Positions 14,566 through 25,297 of a stretch of 64,000 bases of DNA are shown in pieces; the stretch's first letter is position 1, and every line of letters begins with the position of its first letter. A program made the translations under genes and the position numbers. The notes under the pieces were generated by a model. It searched no databases and was not told the origin of the DNA. It worked only from the letters and a program-made list of their open reading frames with translations. Location of the stretch: assembly GCF_022012305.1 (NCBI RefSeq), contig NZ_JAKLTM010000002.1, positions 248,001 through 312,000 on the forward strand. The letters are read 5' to 3'. Origin of the DNA: Ramlibacter paludis. GTDB lineage: Bacteria; Pseudomonadota; Gammaproteobacteria; Burkholderiales; Burkholderiaceae_C.

Positions 14566-15813
14566 ATGGGCAAAGCACTCGACGGCGTCAAGATCCTCGA
14601 CTTCACGCACGTCCAATCGGGCCCCACCTGCACGCAGCTGCTGGCCTGGTTCGGCGCCGACGTGATCAAGGTGGAGAAGGCGGGAGAAGGCGACGCCACC
14701 CGCGGCCAGCTGCGCGACATCCCGGACGTGGACAGCCTCTACTTCACGATGCTGAACCACAACAAGCGCTCGATCACGCTGGACACCAAGAACCCCAAGG
14801 GCAAGGAAGTCCTGATCGAGCTGATCAAGCAGTGCGACGTGCTGGTCGAGAACTTCGCGCCCGGCGCGCTGGACCGCATGGGCTTCAGCTGGGAGCGCAT
14901 CCAGCAGATCAACCCGCGCATGATCATGGCCTCGGTCAAGGGCTTCGGCCCCGGTCCGTACGAGGACTGCAAGGTCTACGAGAACGTCGCACAGTGCGCC
15001 GGCGGCGCCGCCTCCACTACCGGCTTCGACGACGGCCCCCCGCTGGTCACCGGCGCGCAGATCGGCGACTCGGGCACCGGCCTGCACCTGGCCCTGGGCA
15101 TCGTCACCGCCCTGTTCCAGCGCGAGAAGACCGGCAAGGGCCAGAAGGTCCTGGCCGCCATGCAGGACGCCGTGCTGAACCTGTGCCGCGTCAAGCTGCG
15201 CGACCAGCAGCGCCTGGACCGCACCAAGGTGCTGCAGGAGTACCCGCAGTTCCCCGAGACCGAATTCGGCGAAGCCGTGCCGCGCGCGGGCAACGCCTCG
15301 GGCGGCGGCCAGCCGGGCTGGATCCTGAAGTGCAAGGGCTGGCAGCACGACCCCAACGCCTACATCTACTTCATCACGCAGGCACCGGTGTGGGCCTCGA
15401 TCTGCAAGGTGATCGGCGAGGAAAGCTGGATCACCGACCCGAGCTACGCCACGCCCAAGGCGCGGCTGCCGCACCTGAAGACGATCTTCTCGCGCATCGA
15501 GGAGTGGACCAAGACCAAGACCAAGTTCGAGGCGATGGAGATCCTCAACAAGTACGACATCCCCTGCGGCCCGATCCTGTCGATGAAGGAGATCGCCGAG
15601 GAGCCCGCGCTGCGCGCCACCGGCACCGTCGTCGAAGTCGACCACCCCAAGCGCGGCAAGTACCTGTCGGTGGGCAACCCGATCAAGCTCTCCGACAGCG
15701 AAACCGAAGTCACGCGCTCGCCCCTGCTGGGCGAGCACACCGAGGAAGTGCTGGCGCAGCTGGGCTACTCGAAAGACCAGGTCGAAGAGCTGCGCGCAGC
15801 CAAGGTCATCTAA
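14566..15813 (+). CDS. frc: Formyl-CoA:oxalate CoA-transferase
   Basis: 415 residues, class III (CaiB/BaiF) CoA-transferase. It moves CoA from formyl-CoA to oxalate, releasing formate and regenerating oxalyl-CoA for Oxc. The N-terminus [20 protein letters not shown], the catalytic aspartate D168 in [15 protein letters not shown] (Asp169 of the Oxalobacter enzyme) and the glycine loop ASGGGQPG are all present. Length and the [11 protein letters not shown] segment match Frc better than generic CaiB enzymes. It lies 123 bases after oxc, across a long hairpin repeat, and 21 bases before the synthetase. AGGAACC precedes the ATG. Confidence 0.95.
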   Translation: MGKALDGVKILDFTHVQSGPTCTQLLAWFGADVIKVEKAGEGDATRGQLRDIPDVDSLYFTMLNHNKRSITLDTKNPKGKEVLIELIKQCDVLVENFAPGALDRMGFSWERIQQINPRMIMASVKGFGPGPYEDCKVYENVAQCAGGAASTTGFDDGPPLVTGAQIGDSGTGLHLALGIVTALFQREKTGKGQKVLAAMQDAVLNLCRVKLRDQQRLDRTKVLQEYPQFPETEFGEAVPRAGNASGGGQPGWILKCKGWQHDPNAYIYFITQAPVWASICKVIGEESWITDPSYATPKARLPHLKTIFSRIEEWTKTKTKFEAMEILNKYDIPCGPILSMKEIAEEPALRATGTVVEVDHPKRGKYLSVGNPIKLSDSETEVTRSPLLGEHTEEVLAQLGYSKDQVEELRAAKVI

Positions 15814-15834
15814 ACCATTTTCAAGGAGTCAACC

Positions 15835-17976
15835 ATGGCTAACTTCCAAGGCGACAAGGCAAAGGTCCGCGCGATCCTCGACGCGGTGAAGAAGGAAGGG
15901 CGCGATTCGCTCACCGCCCCCGAAGGCAAGGTGGTGTGCGAGGCCTACGGCATCGCCGTGCCCAAGGAAGGCGTGGTCGGCTCCGCGAGGGAAGCGATGA
16001 CGCTCGCTTCCTCCATGGGCTTCCCGGTGGTGATGAAGATCGTCTCGCCCGACATCCTGCACAAGACCGAGGCCGGCGGCGTGGTCGTGGGCGTGAAGAG
16101 CGCCGACGACGCCGCCACCGCCTACGAGCAGATCATCGCCAATGCGAAAAACTACAAGAAGGACGCGAAGATCGTCGGCGTGCAGGTGCAGCAGATGATC
16201 AAGGGCGGCCAGGAAACGATCATCGGCGCGATGTCCGACGACAGCTTCGGCAAGCTGGTCGCCTTCGGCATGGGCGGCGTGCTGGTCGAGGTGCTGAAGG
16301 ACGTCACCTTCCGCCTGGCACCGGCCACGCAGGAAGATGCCGCCTCGATGCTCGACGGCATCCAGGCCGCCGAGATCCTGAAGGGCGTGCGCGGCGGCAA
16401 GCCGGTGAACCGCGAGGCGCTGCAGTCCACCATCGTGCGGGTGTCGCAGCTGGTCAGCGACTTCCCCGAGATCTCCGAGATGGACCTGAACCCGGTGTTC
16501 GCGTCCGAGACCGGCGCCATCGCCGCCGACGTGCGCATCGTCGTGAACTTCACGCCCAAGGCGCCGCGCTATCGCCCGGACGAGAAGGAAGTCGTCAAGT
16601 CGATGAACCGCATCATGAAGCCGAAGGCGGTGGCGGTCATCGGCGCGTCCGACCAGGCCGGCAAGATCGGCAACTCGGTCATGAAGAACCTGATCAACGG
16701 CGGCTACCAGGGCAAGATCTACCCGATCACGCCCAAGGGCGGCGAGATCATGGGCCTGACCGCGTACAAGAGCGTGAAGGACGTGCCGGGCGAGATCGAC
16801 ACCGCGGTGTTCGCGATTCCCGCCCCGCTGGTGGCCGGCGCGCTGAAGGAATGCGGCGAGAAGAAGATCGCCGGCGCCATCCTGATTCCGTCCGGCTTCG
16901 GCGAGACGGGCAACATCGAAGGCCAGGAAGAACTGCAGAAGATCGGGCGCGAGTACAACATCCGCCTGATGGGACCCAACATCTACGGCTTCTACTACAC
17001 GCCGGCCAACCTGTGCGCCACCTTCTGCACGGCCTACGACGTCAAGGGCTCCACGGCGCTGTCGTCGCAGTCCGGCGGCATCGGCATGGCCATCATCGGC
17101 TTCTCGCGCTCCGCCAAGATGGGCGTGTCGGCGATCGTCGGCCTGGGCAACAAGTCGGACATCGACGAAGACGACCTGCTGCTCTTCTTCGAACAGGACG
17201 AGAACACCAAGGTCATCGCGCAGCACGCCGAAGACCTGAAGGACGGCCGCGCTTTCGCCGAAGTCGCCAAGCGCGTCTCGAAGAAGAAGCCGGTGATCAT
17301 GCTCAAGGCGGGCCGCACCGCCATGGGCGCCGCCGCCGCCGCGTCGCACACCGGCGCCGTCGCCGGCACCGACAAGATCTACGAGGACGTGCTCAAGCAG
17401 TCCGGCGTGATCCGCGCCCGCAGCCTGCGCCAGATGCTGGAGCTGTCGCGCGGCGTGCCCATCCTGCCCACGCCCAAGGGCGAGAACGTGGTGATCATCA
17501 CCGGCGCCGGCGGCTCGGGTGTGCTGCTGTCCGACGCCTGCGTCGACAACGGCCTGAAGCTGCTCAAGCCGATGCCGGACGACCTGGACGCGGCCTTCCG
17601 CAAGTTCATCCCGCCCTTCGGCGCGGCCGGCAACCCGGTGGACATCACCGGCGGCGAGCCGCCCATCACCTACGTCAACACGGTCAAGCTGGGCCTGGAA
17701 GACGACCGCGTGCACGCGCTGATCCTGGGCTACTGGCACACCATCGTGACGCCGCCCATGGTGTTCGCGAAGAACATGGTGCAGATCGTCAACGAGATGA
17801 AGGAGAAGGGCAAGATCAAGCCCGTGGTGGCTTCGCTCGCCGGCGACGTGGAGGTCGAAGAGGCCGCCCAGTACCTGTACGAGAACGGCATCCCGGCCTA
17901 TGCCTACTCCACCGAACTGCCGGTGGAAGTGCTGGGCGCGAAGTACCAGTGGGCCCGCGCCGCCGGCCTGCTGTGA
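15835..17976 (+). CDS. ADP-forming acyl-CoA synthetase, candidate oxalate-CoA ligase
   Basis: 713 residues. Domain order is an ATP-grasp half first (about 1-245: VVMKIVSPDILHKTEAGGVV, then MDLNPVFA), followed by a CoA-binding Rossmann domain (from MKPKAVAVIGASDQAGKIGN) and a succinyl-CoA-synthetase-like ligase region. The phosphorylated histidine is visible in AASHTGAVAG. The family makes acyl-CoA from acid, CoA and ATP with release of ADP and phosphate, or runs in reverse. It sits between frc and the formate dehydrogenase genes with AAGGAG before the ATG, so priming the cycle by making oxalyl-CoA is a reasonable inference. Acetate or formate as substrate cannot be excluded. Confidence 0.88.
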   Translation: MANFQGDKAKVRAILDAVKKEGRDSLTAPEGKVVCEAYGIAVPKEGVVGSAREAMTLASSMGFPVVMKIVSPDILHKTEAGGVVVGVKSADDAATAYEQIIANAKNYKKDAKIVGVQVQQMIKGGQETIIGAMSDDSFGKLVAFGMGGVLVEVLKDVTFRLAPATQEDAASMLDGIQAAEILKGVRGGKPVNREALQSTIVRVSQLVSDFPEISEMDLNPVFASETGAIAADVRIVVNFTPKAPRYRPDEKEVVKSMNRIMKPKAVAVIGASDQAGKIGNSVMKNLINGGYQGKIYPITPKGGEIMGLTAYKSVKDVPGEIDTAVFAIPAPLVAGALKECGEKKIAGAILIPSGFGETGNIEGQEELQKIGREYNIRLMGPNIYGFYYTPANLCATFCTAYDVKGSTALSSQSGGIGMAIIGFSRSAKMGVSAIVGLGNKSDIDEDDLLLFFEQDENTKVIAQHAEDLKDGRAFAEVAKRVSKKKPVIMLKAGRTAMGAAAAASHTGAVAGTDKIYEDVLKQSGVIRARSLRQMLELSRGVPILPTPKGENVVIITGAGGSGVLLSDACVDNGLKLLKPMPDDLDAAFRKFIPPFGAAGNPVDITGGEPPITYVNTVKLGLEDDRVHALILGYWHTIVTPPMVFAKNMVQIVNEMKEKGKIKPVVASLAGDVEVEEAAQYLYENGIPAYAYSTELPVEVLGAKYQWARAAGLL

Positions 17977-17986
17977 TCGGAGGCCT

Positions 17987-19687
<1,701 letters not shown>

Positions 19688-19691
19688 AACA

Positions 19692-22535
19692 ATGAATGCC
19701 GTCACCCGCGCCGAACTCGCATCCATCGATGCCCCCGTCGTGCGCTTCAAGCTCAATGGCCGCGAGGTCGAGGCCCGGGCCAGCGAGACGCTGATCCAGG
19801 TGGCCGACCGCGAAGGCGTGGAGATTCCGCGCCTTTGCTACAAGCCCGGCCTCGACGCGGTGGGCAACTGCCGCGCCTGCATGGTGGAGATCAAGGGCGA
19901 GCGCGTGCTGGCCCCGAGCTGCTGCCGCGCGCCCGCGGCCGGCATGGAAGTCACCAGCGACAGCCAGCGCGCCGTGGCGGCGCAGAAGATGGTGCTGGAG
20001 CTCCTCCAATCCGACATGCCGGAAGCCGAGTACACGCGCCACAACGAAGTGGACGAGTGGTCGGCCAAGCTCGGCGTCGGCAAGCCGCGCTTCCCCTCGC
20101 GCGGCCAGGTCGGCCCCGACCTCTCGCATCCCGCCATCGCCGTCAACCTCGACGCCTGCATCCAGTGCACGCGGTGCCTGCGCGCCTGCCGCGACGAACA
20201 GGTCAACGACGTCATCGGCCTCGCCTTCCGCGGCGAGCAGGCCAAGATCGTGTTCGACCAGGACGACCCGATGGGCGTCTCCACCTGCGTGGCCTGCGGC
20301 GAATGCGTGCAGGCCTGCCCCACCGGCGCCCTGATGCCCGCGCGCGGCGCCGCCCTGCCCGTCCCCGACAAGCAGGTCGCTTCGGTCTGCCCGTATTGCG
20401 GCGTGGGCTGCCAGCTCACCTACAACGTCAAGGACGACAAGATCCTGTTCGTCGAAGGCCGCGACGGCCCGGCCAACCATGGGCGCCTGTGCGTCAAGGG
20501 CCGCTACGGCTTCGACTACGCGCACCATCCGCAGCGCCTGACCAAGCCGCTGATCCGCCGCGCCGACGCGCCCAAGGACCCGAAGGCGACCTTCGACCCG
20601 GACCGCGTGCACGAAATGTTTCGCGAAGCGACTTGGGAAGAAGCGCTGGAGCTGGCCGGCAGCAAGCTGCGCGGCATCCGCGACACGCACGGCCCGAAGG
20701 CGCTGGCCGGCTTCGGCTCGGCCAAGGGCAGCAACGAAGAGGCCTACCTGTTCCAGAAGCTGGTGCGCACCGGCTTCAAGAGCAACAACGTCGACCACTG
20801 CACGCGCCTGTGCCACGCTTCCTCGGTAGCCGCGCTGCTGGAAGGCATAGGCTCCGGCGCCGTGTCGAACCCGGTGATGGACGTCACGCAAGCCGAGCTG
20901 ATCGTCATCATCGGCGCCAATCCCACGGTGAACCATCCGGTGGCCGCCACCTGGATGAAGAACGCGGCCAAGAACGGCGCGCGCCTGGTCGTGATGGATC
21001 CGCGCAAGTCGGACCTCACGCGCCTGGCCTGGCGGCACCTGCAGTTCAAGCCCGACACCGACGTGGCGATGCTCAACGCCATGATGCACGTGATCGTGGA
21101 GGAAGGCCTCACCGATCCGGCCTTCATCGCCGACCGCACCACCGGCTACGAGGAACTGCGCAAGAACCTCGAGGGCTACAGCCCCGAAGCGATGGCGCCC
21201 CTGTGCGGCATCCCCGCCGACACGCTGCGCGAGGTCGCCCGCGCCTACGCCACCAGCAAGGGCTCGATGATCCTGTGGGGCATGGGCGTGTCGCAGCACG
21301 TGCACGGCACCGACAACGCACGCTGCCTGATCGCGCTGGCGCTGATGACCGGCCAGATCGGCCGCCCCGGCACCGGCCTGCATCCGCTGCGCGGCCAGAA
21401 CAACGTGCAGGGCGCGTCCGACGCCGGCCTGATCCCCATGATGTTCCCCGACTACCAGAAGGTCGTGGAGCCGCAGGTGCGCGCGCGCTTCGAGCAGCAC
21501 TGGAAGCTCGCCCCCGGCTCGCTGGACGACCAGCCCGGCCTGACCGTGGTGGAAGTGATGCACGCGGCCAATGCCGGCAAGGTGCGCGGCATGTACGTGA
21601 TGGGCGAGAACCCCGCGATGTCGGACCCCGATGCCAACCACGCGCGCGAAGCCCTCGCCAAGCTGGAGCACCTGGTCGTGCAGGACATCTTCCTGACCGA
21701 GACCGCCTGCCTGGCGGACGTGGTGCTGCCCGCCAGCGCCTTCCCCGAGAAGGATGGCACCTTCACCAACACCGACCGCCTCGTGCAGATGGGCCGCCAG
21801 GCCGTCAACCCGCCAGGCGACGCGAAGCAGGACCTGTGGATCATCCAGGAACTGGCGCGCCGCCTGGGCCTGGACTGGAACTACCAGCACGTCTCGGAAG
21901 TGTTCGACGAGATGCGGCACACCATGCCCAGCATCGGCGGCATCACCTGGGAGCGCCTCGATCGCGAACATGCGGTCACCTATCCCTGCATGCAGGAAGG
22001 CGACCCGGGCCAGTCGGTGGTGTTCGAGGAGGACTTCCCGCGCGAAGGCGGCCGCGCCCGCTTCGTGCCGGCGGACATCATCCCGGCCGCCGAGCGGCCC
22101 GATGCCGACTACCCGATGGTGCTGATCACCGGCCGCCAGCTGGAACACTGGCACACCGGCAGCATGACGCGGCGTGCGACCGTGCTCGACGCAATCGAGC
22201 CCGATCCCGTGGCCCTGATCCACCCGCTGGACCTGGCCGAACTCGGCGTGAAGCCCGGCGAGCTGCTGACGATCGAATCGCGCCGCGGCCAGGTCACGCT
22301 CTACGGCCGCGCCGACGACGGCTCGCCGCGCGGCGCCGTGTTCGTGCCCTTCTGCTACTACGAAGCCGCGATCAACCGCGTGACCAACGACAAGTTCGAT
22401 CCGGTCGCCAAGATCCCCGAGCTGAAGTACTGCGCCATCCGCATCACCGCCGGCGGCGCCCCGCCGCAGCAGGTGAGCTTCGGCGGCGGCCAGGCACTGG
22501 AACGGGTGATGGAGGCGATCGCTTTGCGTTCCTAG
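19692..22535 (+). CDS. fdsA: NAD-linked formate dehydrogenase catalytic (molybdenum) subunit
   Basis: 947 residues. The N-terminal NuoG-like part carries a [2Fe-2S] ferredoxin (RLCYKPGLDAVGNCRACMVE) and two [4Fe-4S] ferredoxin motifs (CIQCTRCLRACRDE and CVACGECVQACPTG). The FdhF-like part carries CPYCGVGCQLTY, the molybdenum ligand Cys374 with adjacent His375 (HCTRLCHASS) and a C-terminal molybdopterin-binding domain (VLITGRQLEHWHTGSMTRR). Cysteine, not selenocysteine, serves at the active site. It oxidises formate to CO2; with the upstream subunit the electrons reach NAD. No fdhD/fdsC or fdsD follows, so the sulfuration factor must be encoded elsewhere. The stop codon lies in a dispersed repeat. 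Confidence 0.95.
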   Translation: MNAVTRAELASIDAPVVRFKLNGREVEARASETLIQVADREGVEIPRLCYKPGLDAVGNCRACMVEIKGERVLAPSCCRAPAAGMEVTSDSQRAVAAQKMVLELLQSDMPEAEYTRHNEVDEWSAKLGVGKPRFPSRGQVGPDLSHPAIAVNLDACIQCTRCLRACRDEQVNDVIGLAFRGEQAKIVFDQDDPMGVSTCVACGECVQACPTGALMPARGAALPVPDKQVASVCPYCGVGCQLTYNVKDDKILFVEGRDGPANHGRLCVKGRYGFDYAHHPQRLTKPLIRRADAPKDPKATFDPDRVHEMFREATWEEALELAGSKLRGIRDTHGPKALAGFGSAKGSNEEAYLFQKLVRTGFKSNNVDHCTRLCHASSVAALLEGIGSGAVSNPVMDVTQAELIVIIGANPTVNHPVAATWMKNAAKNGARLVVMDPRKSDLTRLAWRHLQFKPDTDVAMLNAMMHVIVEEGLTDPAFIADRTTGYEELRKNLEGYSPEAMAPLCGIPADTLREVARAYATSKGSMILWGMGVSQHVHGTDNARCLIALALMTGQIGRPGTGLHPLRGQNNVQGASDAGLIPMMFPDYQKVVEPQVRARFEQHWKLAPGSLDDQPGLTVVEVMHAANAGKVRGMYVMGENPAMSDPDANHAREALAKLEHLVVQDIFLTETACLADVVLPASAFPEKDGTFTNTDRLVQMGRQAVNPPGDAKQDLWIIQELARRLGLDWNYQHVSEVFDEMRHTMPSIGGITWERLDREHAVTYPCMQEGDPGQSVVFEEDFPREGGRARFVPADIIPAAERPDADYPMVLITGRQLEHWHTGSMTRRATVLDAIEPDPVALIHPLDLAELGVKPGELLTIESRRGQVTLYGRADDGSPRGAVFVPFCYYEAAINRVTNDKFDPVAKIPELKYCAIRITAGGAPPQQVSFGGGQALERVMEAIALRS

Positions 22536-22564
22536 GGTGGGTTCGCGATCAGCGACCCCACCCT
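22533..22564 (+). repeat. Dispersed hairpin repeat, copy 2 (TAGGGTGGGTTCGCG type)
   Basis: TAGGGTGGGTTCGCG, short centre, CGACCCCACCCT. It matches the element at 5463-5495 (minus strand) over both arms. Here too it separates convergent genes and its leading TAG is the stop codon of the upstream gene, fdsA. Confidence 0.75.
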
Positions 22565-22570
22565 CCCCGC

Positions 22571-23368
22571 TCAGAAGCCGGGGATCACCGCGCCCTTGAA
22601 CTCGTCCTGCACGAACTTGCGGACTTCCTCGGAGTGGTACGCCTTGACCAGCTTGGCGACCCAGGGCTTGTCCTTGTCCTGCTCGCGCACGGCGATGATG
22701 TTGACGTAAGGGCTCTTGGCGCCTTCCTTGGCGATGGCGTCCTTGCCCGGGGTCAGGCCGGCCGACAACGCGTAGTTGGTGTTGATGCCGGCGGCATCGA
22801 GGTCGTCGAGCGAACGCGGCAGCTGCGCGGCGTCCAGTTCCACGATCTTCAGCTTCTTCGGGTTCTCGACCACGTCCAGCGGCGTCGCCTTCAGGCCCGC
22901 GCCCGGCTTCAGCTTGATGAGGCCCTGGTCCTGCAGCACCAGCAGCACGCGGCCGCCGTTGGTGGGATCGTTGGGGATGCCGAAGCGCGCGCCTTCCTTC
23001 AGGTCCTTCAGGCTCTTGACCTTCTTCGAGTAGATGCCGATCGGGAAGTTGACGGTGTAGCCGGCGGAGACGAACTTGTAGCCGCGGTCCTGCACCTGCT
23101 GGTCCAGGTAAGGCTTGTGCTGGTAGCTGTTGGCGTCCAGGTCGCCGGCGGCGAGCGCCGCGTTCGGCTGCACGTAGTCGCTGAACTCGACGATCTGGAT
23201 CTTCAGGCCGTCGCGCTCGGCGACCTTCTTCACCTGCTCCAGGATCTGGGCGTGCGGGCCGCCGGTGGCGCCGATCTTGATCGGCTTGTCCTGGGCCAGC
23301 AGGCCCGAGCTGGCGGTGGCGGCGATGGCCAGGGCCAGGGTGGTCTTCAGCAGGGTACGCTTGTTCAT
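22571..23368 (-). CDS. metQ: Methionine ABC transporter substrate-binding protein (MetQ/NlpA family)
   Basis: 265 residues. The signal peptide MNKRTLLKTTLALAIAATAS ends near GLLAQ and has no lipobox cysteine, so the protein is probably a soluble periplasmic form rather than a lipoprotein. Family motifs follow: IKIGATGGPHAQILEQVK, VEFSDYVQPNAALAAGDLDAN, QHKPYLDQ and RFGIPNDPTNGGRVL. It is last in a metN-metI-metQ operon, with AAGGA before the ATG. It would bind methionine or a related compound. Confidence 0.93.
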   Translation of the reverse strand: MNKRTLLKTTLALAIAATASSGLLAQDKPIKIGATGGPHAQILEQVKKVAERDGLKIQIVEFSDYVQPNAALAAGDLDANSYQHKPYLDQQVQDRGYKFVSAGYTVNFPIGIYSKKVKSLKDLKEGARFGIPNDPTNGGRVLLVLQDQGLIKLKPGAGLKATPLDVVENPKKLKIVELDAAQLPRSLDDLDAAGINTNYALSAGLTPGKDAIAKEGAKSPYVNIIAVREQDKDKPWVAKLVKAYHSEEVRKFVQDEFKGAVIPGF

Positions 23369-23406
23369 GCTTGTTTTCCTTGTGAGATGAAAGAGGGAGG
23401 ACGCGT

Positions 23407-24072
23407 TCATTTGTGGCTCAGGCGGCGCACCGCCCAGTCGCCCAGGCTCTGCACGGCCTGCACGAAGAGGACCAGCACCACGACGACGGCCAGCATGATT
23501 TCCGGCAGGAAGCGCTGGTAGCCGTAGCGGATGCCGAGGTCGCCCAGGCCGCCGCCGCCGATGGCGCCGGCCATCGCGGAATAGCCGGTCAGGCTGACCA
23601 GGGTGATGGTGAAGCCGCCGACGATCCCGGGCAGGGCCTCGGGCAGCAGCACCTTGAAGACGATCTGCGCCGTGGTCGCGCCCATGGCCTGCGCCGCCTC
23701 GACGAGGCCGTGGTCCACTTCGCGCAGCGAGGCTTCCACCAGCCGCGCGATGAAGGGGGCGGCGGCCAGCGTCAACGGCACCACCGCCGCGGCGGTTCCG
23801 ATCGACGAGCCGGTGATCAGCCGCGTGAGCGGGATGATCGCCACCAGCAGGATGATGAAAGGCGTGGACCGCAGCGCATTGACGATGCCGCCCACCACGC
23901 GATTGACGCCGCCGTTCTGCAGCACGCCGCCGCGGTCCGTCAGCCGCAGCAGCACGCCGACCGGAATGCCCACCAGCGAGCCGGCGATGCCGGAGATGCC
24001 CACCATCACCAGCGTCTCCCACAGCGAGGTGGCAAACAGCTCCAGCATCGCAGGGGTGAAGTTATCCCACAT
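23407..24072 (-). CDS. metI: Methionine ABC transporter permease MetI
   Basis: 221 residues from [12 protein letters not shown], with five transmembrane segments and the ABC permease EAA loop ([29 protein letters not shown]). The start is placed inside the end of metN (11-base overlap), which indicates translational coupling. The Gly-rich TM5 segment ([25 protein letters not shown]) is typical of MetI. Confidence 0.93.
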   Translation of the reverse strand: MWDNFTPAMLELFATSLWETLVMVGISGIAGSLVGIPVGVLLRLTDRGGVLQNGGVNRVVGGIVNALRSTPFIILLVAIIPLTRLITGSSIGTAAAVVPLTLAAAPFIARLVEASLREVDHGLVEAAQAMGATTAQIVFKVLLPEALPGIVGGFTITLVSLTGYSAMAGAIGGGGLGDLGIRYGYQRFLPEIMLAVVVVLVLFVQAVQSLGDWAVRRLSHK

Positions 24073-25093
24073 GGGCCACCTCCTCCACGACGACGCCGGC
24101 GCCGCGCAATTGCGCCGTCGCGGCATTCAGCTTCTCGCGCGCGCCCCGGGCCAGCACAGCCAGCGAGGCGAAAGGCTGGCCCTGCACTTCATCGACCTGG
24201 CCATGCACGATGCTCAGGTCGATGCCGTGGTCGCGGATCACGTTCGACAGCAGGGGCCGGTCGGCGCCGTCGCCGGCGAAGGCCAGGCGCAGCAGCTGGC
24301 TCTCGTCCGCGGGGCCGCCGGACATCAGCGCGCGGATGCGGGCCAGCACGCCCTCGGGCAGCGCCTGCGGAACGATCTCCTCGATCAGGCTGCGCGTGGT
24401 GGCATGCCGCGGCCGCGTGAACACCTCCAGCACCGGGCCCGATTCGACGATGCGGCCCGCATCGATCACGGCGACGCGATCGGCCACCTGCTTGATCACC
24501 TGCATCTGGTGCGTGATCAGCACGATGGTCAGGCCGAATTCGCGGTTGATCTGGCGCAGCAACCCGAGGATGGAACGCGTGGTCTCGGGGTCCAGCGCGG
24601 ACGTCGCCTCATCCGACAGCAGCACCTTGGGCCGGTTGGCCAGGGCCCGGGCGATGCCCACGCGCTGCTTCTGCCCGCCGCTGATCTGCGCCGGATAGCG
24701 GTCGCGCATGCCGGCCAAGCCGACCAGGTCCAGCAGTTCGTCCACCCGCTTGCGCGCCTCGAGCGGGGCGACGCCGGCCAGCTCCAGCGGCAGGGCGACG
24801 TTCTGCGCCACGGTGCGCGAGGACAGCAGGTTGAAGTGCTGGAACACCAGCCCGATCTCGCGCCGCGCTTCGCGCAGTTGCGCGGGCGGCAGCGCCGTGA
24901 GCTCGCGGCCGCCGACGAACACCTTGCCGCTCTTCGGCCGGTTCAGCAGGTTGATGGTGCGCACCAGCGAGCTCTTGCCCGCGCCGCTGCGGCCGATGAT
25001 GCCGAAGACCTCGCCCGGCGCGACCTCCAGGTCCACGCCGCGCAGCGCTTCGTGGGCGCCGTAGGCCTGGACGATGCCTTGCAGTTCGATCAT
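24062..25093 (-). CDS. metN: Methionine ABC transporter ATP-binding protein MetN
   Basis: 343 residues starting [15 protein letters not shown] ATPase motifs are in order: Walker [11 protein letters not shown]-loop GLVFQHF, signature ISGGQKQR, Walker [13 protein letters not shown], and switch His in ITHQM. The C-terminal ~90 residues form the NIL regulatory domain ([20 protein letters not shown] and onward) that senses cytoplasmic methionine and inhibits transport. First gene of metNIQ. A longer upstream frame adds a low-complexity arginine-rich extension and is rejected. Confidence 0.94.
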   Translation of the reverse strand: MIELQGIVQAYGAHEALRGVDLEVAPGEVFGIIGRSGAGKSSLVRTINLLNRPKSGKVFVGGRELTALPPAQLREARREIGLVFQHFNLLSSRTVAQNVALPLELAGVAPLEARKRVDELLDLVGLAGMRDRYPAQISGGQKQRVGIARALANRPKVLLSDEATSALDPETTRSILGLLRQINREFGLTIVLITHQMQVIKQVADRVAVIDAGRIVESGPVLEVFTRPRHATTRSLIEEIVPQALPEGVLARIRALMSGGPADESQLLRLAFAGDGADRPLLSNVIRDHGIDLSIVHGQVDEVQGQPFASLAVLARGAREKLNAATAQLRGAGVVVEEVAHVG

Positions 25094-25297
25094 GCTTTGT
25101 TCTGTTGGAGCGAAAGACGGCCCGGCCCCGCGGCGTGCGCGGGGCGATCGGAGCCGAGTGAATGGAGGGAACGGGACGCCGCGAGGGCGATCAGGCGCGA
25201 CAGCGCATTTCGGAAACCATGGACGCCATTGTCCCGGCAAGGCGGCGAAAAACGAACGAACAAATAGTTCGATGCATATTCCGCCGGCCGGCGCGCC
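25094..25297 (-). other. metN leader / gap to mobA
   Basis: About 200 non-coding bases between the mobA end and the metN start. The metN side contains a perfect CCCCGCG / CGCGGGG inverted repeat around 25126-25144. No SAM riboswitch consensus, T-box or MetR site was recognised. Confidence 0.4.

Noticed and set aside
12649..15738. Very long minus-strand reading frame opposite oxc and frc (over 1000 codons)
   Set aside because: Composition is arginine/alanine/histidine/glutamine rich with no motif, as expected opposite GC-rich genes; oxc and frc on the other strand carry full catalytic motifs.
25094..25297. SAM riboswitch or T-box before metNIQ
   Set aside because: No conserved aptamer blocks could be found on the minus strand; only a GC inverted repeat is present.
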